In this document: positions 57,064-64,000 of the stretch, piece by piece
How the letters are laid out: each line of letters starts with the position of its first letter
How positions within the stretch are numbered: the stretch's first letter is position 1
Assembly: GCA_022570795.1 (NCBI GenBank)
Contig: JAKUDP010000017.1
Coordinates: 496,001 to 560,000, forward strand
Length of the DNA stretch: 64,000 nt
From: Sphaerulina vaccinii
Lineage: Eukaryota > Ascomycota > Dothideomycetes > Mycosphaerellales > Mycosphaerellaceae
Reading direction: 5' to 3'
Program-made: the position numbers and the translations under genes
Notes under the pieces: generated by a model
The model's input: only the letters and a program-made list of their open reading frames with translations
What the model was told of the DNA's origin: nothing
Database searches by the model: none

Positions 57064-58101
57064 ATGAGTTCCATGCCGCCCCAGCTCGACTTTCAGGAGT
57101 ATACCAATGGCGACAGCCATGACCGAGACAGATTCCTGGATCAACTCAAACAAGCACTGCAGCGCTGGGGCTTCTTCAGCTTGATCAACTACGGAATGCC
57201 ACCGCGAGACATCGACCATCTCTTTGACCTCAGTCACCAGTTCTTCGCGTTGTCGCATGCGGAGAAGATGTCAGCGCCTCATCCGGCGGCACCTAATCCA
57301 CACCGAGGATACAGTTTCGTTGGCCAGGAGTTCACGTCCGGTCTTAGTCGCCAACGTGAGGTAGAAGTACGGCACGGGCGGCGACTGGTCGACCTGAAGG
57401 AGACATTCGATTGGGGTTCGACCAATGACAAACTCTATCCGAGTGTATGGCCTGATGATGGTCTGCTACCAGGATTTCGAGCTACACTGGAGGGCCACTA
57501 CGTCCAGGCTCGAGCTCTTCACATGTCGATTCTGTGTGCTCTCGCGGAGTGCCTGGACTGTGATACGGCAACATTCCTTGCAGCCCACCAAGATGACGCC
57601 ACTCAAGGGAGTGAAGCAAGATTAGCACACTACCCACCGGTCGAGGTTGAAGGCCTCAGCACTGAGCGAGGCACCAGTCGAATTTGCGAGCATTCCGACT
57701 CCGGTTCTGTCACGCTCCTATGGCAAGACAAGGTGGGAGGCTTAGAGATCGAAGATGTGGCATCGGGAAACTTCATTCCGGTGTTAAGTCCAGCCCCTGC
57801 TGTGCTTGTAAATCTGGGCGATGCCATGGAGAGATGGACAAACGGCGTTCTGCCAGCAGCATATCATCGTGTGGGACGGCCATCTCGTCTCGCCGGCTCG
57901 AGCCAGATCCCGGGAAGGTTTTCCATCATGTACTTTGGCAAGCCTGATCGTGCAGCCAGCCTGGCGCCGCTGCCTCAATTCGTATCTGCTAGCAGGCCAG
58001 CAGCATACCCTCCAGTCACGGGCGAGCAGCTGAATCAAGGAACTCTGCTCCGGACATATGAGTTTACAGGCGAACGCAAAGACTCGAAGGCAAGGTTGTG
58101 A
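57064..58101 (+). CDS. Isopenicillin-N-synthase-like Fe(II)/2OG dioxygenase
   Basis: Single exon of 345 residues from the ATG at 57064, or 366 from an ATG at 57001; the shorter form starts just before PPQLDFQEY, as family members do. The N-terminal DIOX_N part includes RWGFFSLINYGMP. The iron triad is the HxD in CEHSDSGSVTLLW and the distal His in LPAAYHRV, and RFSIMYF supplies the 2OG-binding Arg-x-Ser. These enzymes hydroxylate, desaturate or cyclise small molecules using 2-oxoglutarate and oxygen. It is divergent from the NRPS over a shared promoter, so it probably oxidises an amino-acid precursor or the peptide. The substrate is unknown. Confidence 0.88.
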   Translation: MSSMPPQLDFQEYTNGDSHDRDRFLDQLKQALQRWGFFSLINYGMPPRDIDHLFDLSHQFFALSHAEKMSAPHPAAPNPHRGYSFVGQEFTSGLSRQREVEVRHGRRLVDLKETFDWGSTNDKLYPSVWPDDGLLPGFRATLEGHYVQARALHMSILCALAECLDCDTATFLAAHQDDATQGSEARLAHYPPVEVEGLSTERGTSRICEHSDSGSVTLLWQDKVGGLEIEDVASGNFIPVLSPAPAVLVNLGDAMERWTNGVLPAAYHRVGRPSRLAGSSQIPGRFSIMYFGKPDRAASLAPLPQFVSASRPAAYPPVTGEQLNQGTLLRTYEFTGERKDSKARL

Positions 58102-58651
58102 CTGTAGCAGGTCTTGATATCACATGTAACATAGACAAGGAGGAAGTCATCTGGTCGTTTTTGGATGTCGTTGTAGATTGCATGTCGTTGCCACAAAGTT
58201 CTGGCGGGATCCACTTCCCGCTGATAAAATCCTTGCGTCGATTACATAAACCTCGTAAAACACCCCTGATCATCGGCCGCGCTAACACTTTCCCGAGCAT
58301 TACACGATTTGATCCTTGACCATTTGTAACCACACCTGGTGAAGGAGCGGAGTCTTCAAGGCACAGCTGTCAATGCTACAGACCAAATCGGACTCAAAGC
58401 CAGTGCCCGAAGGACTCCACATAGTGTGGAGAATGTTGCTTTCGACCTCTTCGATGGCTGGAGGTCGGTCGTGGTGTACGAGCATCGGCGTGGCTTCACC
58501 TTCCCAGGATCTCACATTAGAGGCCAATGCTGGTTGATACCGATGCTGGTTGAGCAGTACCCGAGAAGGGCACTCGCACGAGAGCAGACGACGACTCTCG
58601 CAGCTGGAATGGCACGTTCATGTCAGATTCGTGAGACATTTCATCTCAACA
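58102..58651. other. Intergenic region between the two dioxygenase genes
   Basis: Holds the 3' end of the isopenicillin-N-synthase-like gene and the promoter of the TauD-type gene. No repeat of the NRPS promoter motif is seen, and no gene is supported. Confidence 0.4.
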
Positions 58652-59845
58652 ATGGCCGACACGCGCTCGGACAGTCCAATACAAGGCGAACTCTTGAATG
58701 GATCAGTCAAACATCGAGTGCCAATCATACCTTGCGGAGCCTTGCAATCGTTCTCGTACGAAGATACCACTCCTGCTCTCGGCCGCGAATTCAGCGATGT
58801 CAATATCGTTGAAGATGTTCTGAATGCTCCAGATGCGGAAGACCGGCTTCGCGATCTAGCATATACGAGTAGGTGTGCAAAGCTATCTCATATAGAGCAC
58901 GGAGCCTAACTTGCGATTCACAGTTTCCTCCAGAGGCGTCGTCTTCTTCAGAAAGCAAGACAACCTCACGAATGACCTGCAGAAGGACTTCGTACAACGT
59001 CTGGGCCTCGCTTCAGGAAAGCCGAAAGACTCGACTCTTCACGTACACCCAGTACTAAACAGAACTGGTGACATGGAAATATCTTCAATAAGCTCGACTG
59101 AACGCGAAGGCTTTCTCAAGAATCTCGAGGACTATGCGAAGAATCCCAGGAAGTATCGCGCAGCGGAATGGCATAGTGATGTCCAGTTCGAGCGAGCACC
59201 CCCGGACTATACATCTCTCAGGCTTACCAAACTGCCCAAGAATGGTGGAGACACTGTCTGGGCCTCAGGTTACGAGATATATGATCGCTTCTCTCCAGCC
59301 TACAGGAAGTTCTTCGAAACCCTCACAGCAACCTTCAGTGGTGAAGGGTATGTCAAGATGGCCAAAGCTGATCCAGAAAACGTGAAGCTTTATCAACAAC
59401 CACGAGGAAATCCACTCAATGTCGGGTTCAAGTCGGTCCACCCAGTAGTGCGTACCAATCCAGTCACTGGATGGAAGAGCATCTTTGCCATCGGACCTTT
59501 CCCAGAACAGATCAACGAACTTACTTCGCGGGAGTCTCAGGAGCTTCTGGCAAGATTCATGAAGATGATCGTAGAGAATCATGACTTACAAGTGAGGTTC
59601 AAATGGAGAAACCCGAATGACTTTGCAGTCTGGGACAACAGATCAGGTAAGTAACGTGCTCAAAGCAGGTCATCTTGCATAGCTGATAGTATTCCCTGAT
59701 AGTGTTCCATACTCCCACATTCGACTATGATGGGCTGGGAGAGCGGTACGGGAATCGTGCTGTCGGCATAGGAGAAGAGCCGTACCTTGACCCAGAGAGC
59801 AAGTCAAGGAGTGAGGACTTTCGAGCGAAAGGACTTGAGTGCTAG
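58652..59845 (+). CDS. TauD/TfdA-type Fe(II)/2OG dioxygenase
   Basis: Three exons, 58652-58868, 58924-59646 and 59703-59845, give 360 residues. The first junction rebuilds LAYTISSRGVVFFRKQ, a standard block of fungal TauD proteins. The HxD metal ligands lie in EWHSDVQFE, the distal His in NRSVFHTPTFDY (made by the second junction), and the 2OG-binding Arg in GNRAVGIGEEPYLD. Many relatives act on sulfonates or carboxylates. In this setting it may hydroxylate an amino acid or the peptide, and it is not homologous in detail to the neighbouring isopenicillin-N-synthase-like enzyme. Its 3' end faces the pyrroline-5-carboxylate reductase gene at about 50 bp. Confidence 0.88.
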
Positions 59846-59896
59846 TAGTTTGTTTGACCTCATACTGGCTCATCAAAATGCTTCTGCATCTACGTC

Positions 59897-60909
59897 TCAC
59901 TTTCCCTCACCAAGCCTTGCTGCAGCTCCAGCAGCAACCTGCAAAGCTCGTGCAAAAGTCCACCTGGTACGACCCGCCTCAAGCTCTAACACACCTTGCA
60001 CAGTCGATCCTTTCGGCGACATGACGTCCTGCCTCACAGCCGTTGGCTGTCGACCTTGCATCACAAGCGTCGCAGTACCCAACATAACATGAGCTACCAT
60101 CTCCAACGCATCAGCCGGCTTGATTCCTGTTGCAATGGCGCCTTCCACAAGTCCTTCCAGAACCACAGTGAAGAATGCTGGTGTAGACCCACAGAGTGCG
60201 GTACATGCGTCCATGGTGGAGGGCTCTGTGTAGAAGACTTTTCCTAAGCAGGAGAAGAGTTGAGTGGCGATGTCGAGGACGCCTGGCGGAATGTCTCCTC
60301 GCTCGATCACTGTCGTTGAGGCTTTAGCGAAGCAATTGATGTTGGGCATGACTCGTATGATGTGTCTGTTGTGTGTCTCCGGCAATGCAATTGCGGATTT
60401 GATGTTTGCAACTGTCACACCAGCCAAGACACTGATGATGATCTTATCACTCAGAGCTTCTCTCATGCCCGGTTCTTCGAAGAGTGTCTTGAGCATGTGG
60501 GGCTGAACGGCCAGGAGAACAATATCGGCATTGCGGGCGCTGTTGACGTTGTCATGGACTCTGATGTCGACTTTGGACGGAACGGGGTCTGGTGCTTTGT
60601 CGATTGCTTGACTTATCGCAGTCGCAGACTGTTCACGTCTAATTCCGTTAGCAAGCAGAATTTGACACTACTGGCAAAGAATGCTCGACTTACCGCACGC
60701 AAGCTAAGAAGCGGCCTGGCATCGAAGATACGCCTGCATGGCTGTCTCGACGCGATGTTGCGGATAGTGCGACGTTCTCAGAGAGTAGTCCGAGTAGAAT
60801 CGCAGTGCCCAGAGCGCCTGTGTATGTCAGAGATCATCGATATGGGACAATGGCTTCGCACGAGGCTGCTTTGCGTTGCCTTCTTACCGCACCCGATAAT
60901 GGCCAACAT
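59897..60909 (-). CDS. Pyrroline-5-carboxylate reductase family protein
   Basis: Three exons on the minus strand, 60909-60888, 60817-60694 and 60638-59897, give 295 residues. The first two exons rebuild the dinucleotide-binding start MLAIIGCGALGTAILLGLL. The third carries LLAVQPHMLKTL, VRVMPNINC and the C-terminal signature region around ALCGSTPAFFTVVLEGLVEGAIATG. The family reduces pyrroline-5-carboxylate to proline with NAD(P)H. Members inside NRPS clusters (for example apicidin) reduce piperideine-6-carboxylate to pipecolate. Here the context suggests supply of proline, pipecolate or a substituted form to the NRPS. A housekeeping copy is expected elsewhere in the genome. Three copies of a TATGTCGG element lie upstream. 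Confidence 0.9.
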
Positions 60910-61622
60910 GTCTGTTCTCCAGGAGCATTCTGGCTGTGACCCATTCTGCTGTTTGTCCAGATGAGGCATGGTATGCATACCGACTTAGTGCTTCGCGTAT
61001 CTGTTGATTGATGGTCCTAAGACTTGCCATCCGCTCATACCTGGCTGCAGACCACAGTCTTGCCGCTAGTATGTCGGTACGGACGTAGTTCCGACATACC
61101 ATAATCACGCAGTGTGCGCTGATCGCAGTCTTCCAGAGCACGCGAGAACACTGTATTGATTCAGCGACCTGCATAGCAGTGCTGTGGAAGGGGCGTGGCC
61201 CCCTGTATGTCGGCACTGTCGATACGGACCGCAAGCACTTCGGAGGCTGGCGCTAGCGCCCAGAAGCTACCCTTGCATGCAGTATATACCTCACTTCGTC
61301 CTGTGCACATCAAGAAGGTGTGATCACAACTTCACGGACACCAAAGCCGTTTACGAAGTTCGACTTCACCCTGGTTCATGTTGACAGTGTCCTCATGAAG
61401 GTATGGAGTGGCCCCTAGCTTGTGTGGAGCCTTCGAAGTTATCCTTGATTGCTGTCCCGGTATGTTCACGACAGCGGTGAACACTCTGTGGGCTTGGTTG
61501 ACGTCTGCGTTGATGGAAGATTGAGTGATCGTTATCGAGTCCGCGTAGAGCGGATCGTGAGAGCGTGCCGAGCTCGTATGTGCTGCTCTCTCGGAGACTC
61601 GAAGACGACCCCAGCATCAGTC
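60910..61622. promoter_or_regulatory. Promoter of the reductase with repeated TATGTCGG elements
   Basis: GTATGTCGG (61069-61077) and its inverse CCGACATAC (61091-61099) form a perfect inverted repeat with a 13-bp spacer. A third copy lies at 61205-61213. A 12-bp perfect palindrome, GGCGCTAGCGCC, is at 61249-61260. No gene is supported here. Confidence 0.55.
61069..61099. repeat. Inverted repeat GTATGTCGG-N13-CCGACATAC
   Basis: Perfect 9-bp arms. The CGG and CCG triplets frame 13 bases, the layout of a Zn2Cys6 dimer site (CGG-Nx-CCG). It lies about 160-190 bp upstream of the reductase ATG. Confidence 0.65.
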
Positions 61623-63595
61623 TCAAGCCGTCCCAGCGCCATCTCCAACACAGCAAGCACCAATGTGACTCCCGTTGTCACTCGTTTCGTTCCCTTCATC
61701 TCTCTTCCAACCATTGCCAAAGAGCCACCAGAATACCACGGCGGCCAGAAGCATACCCCCGGCCAAAGCACCATAGTAGATGACCATCCACGGATCTCTC
61801 GCTGCAGGACTAGTTGCCAGGCCAATGATGCTCCCGAAGGCTGCAGCAACCTGTGATATAGCTTGAATGACGCCTTTGGCCTCCTTCGGAGACTTCGAGT
61901 ATGCATATTCGCTTGCTATGACGAATCCAATGGTCTCGGCGAGTGCCGCGATCAGGTAGATTGGAATCTGAATCCATACACTAATCTCATTTGGCTCGCC
62001 GTTATTGCAGGTCCTAGGTCGATCATAGCACGGTGGAGACGTGTATACTAGGTGTTGTGTCAGAGATGCGAATCCGATAGCGATGGCGCATAGAACGAAG
62101 GAGAACTCGATCTGGAAGATCGCACTGAAGACGATTCCTCGGCGCGCGAGAACAGACCACAATGCTTGAATTAGTGGCGCGAGGAGCACGCAGGCGACGG
62201 ATGCAAAAGCGGGTATCATGTCGTTCGGGACGCCGGAGAGTCGCATCTGTCCCGCCTGAGAGACGAGGTTATTGGCCATTTGGTTCGCGCAGAGATAGAA
62301 AATGGCGAAAGAGAGTCTGTAGCACTCGACAGTCAGCATCTCCTCGACGCGCGGGCCAAGTTGTGGGTGAACGGCATAGCAAGAACCACTCACAAGACTC
62401 GACAGGTGTATAATGTTGCTTTGACTTCATCAACAAAGGAGTCGGTGTACTCTGGAGTCCGGCCAACGTGCATAGTCTGGCAGACTCTTTTCGCGTTGTC
62501 CCACCTGAAGCCGCCACGTATAGCGCGAGATATGACCTTTGAGGCCGGAACGAGTATGTTCTCGCCAGGCATCGTTTTCACTACTCGATCAGTCACGGGC
62601 CACTTGACATGATGTTCGGATCGTTCGACCTACCGAGAGAAGGCCCTGCTATAAGCAGCAGTCCAGGTGCGAGGCAAAGTGCTGCAGTGGCGAATGTGTA
62701 GGCAGCCCAGAACCCGTAGTGTTTCTCCAAGAAGGTGGCTGGAATCATAGAAAGACTAGCAAAGTTCGTCATTCTAATGATGGTCAGCATCACAGGTTAT
62801 CAGCTCTAACATCGCTGTAAGATTCCCCGACTCACCCATAGAACACGTTGTATATCAGTTGTAATGTGAGTCGATGGTCTATGACCTCTGCCGTGCCGTC
62901 CGGCTTGCGGACTACTCGAGACTCCTCCACTCCATACTGATCACCTATGAAGGGCGAAACAACAGCTCTCACACCTCCTGCGCCGATACTTATGAGGATT
63001 ATAGACACACCCAAGCCTCCAGGACCTGCTCCCAGTCGAAGCATTGCAGGAATTGAGGTGACCAGCTGTATTATGCAACCAACTGCGGTAAAGCTGCCTC
63101 AACCAGACTTAATTTGCTGATGCGAACATCCACCAGAGGTCTGAAGACGCACCTGAAAGCAATGACCAGTGCCCAATACCGACCCAGCCAAAGATCTGAC
63201 GCTATTGCAAATGGTATCGGGGTAAGAGCAGACACCACCATGAAGGCCATGCTGATCGATGTGGCTGTTGACTGGCCAAGTCCCAACGCACCAGGTGGAG
63301 ACTTGCTGCCGGCTTCATTTTGGATGTAGTTCTCTATTCAGTGTGAGTGAAGACTGCCATGGGGAGAACATGTTGGCCACATACGCCATGGAGTAATGAC
63401 AGCAAAGAAACCGGCTCGCTCGAGACCTCCAGCAATAAGAACGATGATGATTGGCAGAGTCAAGCGGTCTGTCCTCCGGGGAAGATCACGAGTATCAGCT
63501 TCATCGTCTCCTGCCTCCTTCGGCGAACCAGTAACATCATCTGGTACCTCGACGGCCACTACTGAGGCATCATCAGACGAGTCCTTGGTGTCCAT
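61623..63595 (-). CDS. Proton-dependent oligopeptide transporter (POT/PTR2 family)
   Basis: Six exons on the minus strand: 63595-63385, 63333-63153, 63093-62836, 62773-62634, 62580-62394 and 62316-61623. All junctions are in frame and give 556 residues. The N-terminus is acidic and cytosolic. Family marks are ERAGFFAVITPWQNYIQ (junction 1), GVRAVVSPFIGDQYG, the PTR2 signature region YNVFYGMTNFASLSMI (junction 3) and SEYAYSKSPKEAKGV near the end. About 11-12 membrane helices are visible. POT proteins import di- and tripeptides with protons; in an NRPS cluster the protein may move the product or related peptides. The usual ExxER proton site of helix 1 reads GLERAG here, so coupling may differ. 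The gene is the last of the peptide cluster in the window. Confidence 0.88.
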
Positions 63596-64000
63596 GGGAT
63601 CGGTTGGAGGTCCAGGAGTGCTGTCGACGTTCGACGCTTCAAACGACCAACAGAAGATCAGGGAGCTGTTCAATCACGGAGTACACGAAGTGATCGCGGC
63701 TTCCGTGTATACAGCTTCCAGTCACCTGCCGGAACAAGTCGCCATCTCACAAAAGCCATCTTTGCTGAACGAAGGGACTGTCAACGTTCTCCAGGTGCTC
63801 AGCCGGAACGCTTGAAGCTGCCAGCATGTCTGCTGTTTGGGCTCGTACATACTCCATGCCCCGGCTTTGTTCAGCATCACATAGCTAGGTTGTATTTTGC
63901 AGGTCCTGAGTACCAATAAGGGCCCTGCCAACATTGCCCACCGTAGTGCACGCGGCCGAGGTCACTTATTGGCCATCATGACCGGCATGTTGATAATGCA
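63596..64000. other. Upstream region of the POT transporter, right edge of window
   Basis: Promoter side of the transporter gene. The minus-strand frame 63934-63722 shows no recognisable features, and I see no further gene up to the window end. Confidence 0.4.

Noticed and set aside
1..64000. Transposons, tRNA or rRNA genes, CRISPR arrays
   Set aside because: No transposase or reverse-transcriptase frame, long terminal repeat, cloverleaf-like sequence or spaced repeat array was seen by eye; a dedicated scan was not possible.

Overview
The window is nuclear DNA of a filamentous ascomycete, probably a dothideomycete (the class is an inference). The signs are short introns (mostly 49-77 bp) with GT..AG ends and CTGAC/CTAAC branch points, a PDR-type ABC transporter, Zn2Cys6 and HET-domain proteins, and fungal-type secondary-metabolism enzymes. 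Gene models were assembled by hand: exons were joined where splice signals, reading frame and family alignment agreed, and each multi-exon model given exon by exon sums to a whole number of codons.

Positions 1-11,195 look like ordinary genome: the 3' part of the cohesin loader SCC2/Mis4, a membrane-bound O-acyltransferase of the wax-synthase type, a DUF4267 membrane protein and an eight-exon acetyl-CoA synthetase.

Positions 12,074-39,469 look like a diterpenoid biosynthetic cluster. It has a PDR/ABCG transporter, a divergent Zn2Cys6 regulator, a CYP503-like cytochrome P450, a small C2H2 zinc-finger gene hidden in three exons, a bifunctional copalyl-diphosphate/kaurene-type diterpene synthase (DxDD plus DExxE and NSE motifs), a shortened HMG-CoA reductase, a GGPP synthase and a divergent HMG-CoA synthase. 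These are followed by an EF1-gamma-type GST, a GA4-desaturase/CmcJ-like dioxygenase, an SDR and an alpha/beta hydrolase. HMG-CoA synthase, HMG-CoA reductase, GGPP synthase and cyclase lie together, so the cluster appears to carry its own mevalonate-to-GGPP supply. The set recalls the Aspergillus nidulans ent-pimaradiene (pbc) cluster more than a gibberellin cluster, because the several further P450s of gibberellin pathways are missing.

Positions 39,490-41,801 separate this from the next cluster. They hold a decayed end of an NRPS condensation domain and a HET-domain gene.

Positions 41,853-63,595 are a peptide cluster. Two long reading frames join across one intron into a single four-module NRPS of about 4,860 residues with layout A-T-C-A-T-C-C-A-T-C-A-T-C. 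It is divergent from an isopenicillin-N-synthase-like dioxygenase and followed by a TauD-type dioxygenase, a pyrroline-5-carboxylate reductase and a POT/PTR2 transporter. This suggests a tetrapeptide containing a proline- or pipecolate-type residue that may be hydroxylated. Repeated CGG-containing motifs sit in the NRPS and reductase promoters. The last 400 bases hold no gene I can support.
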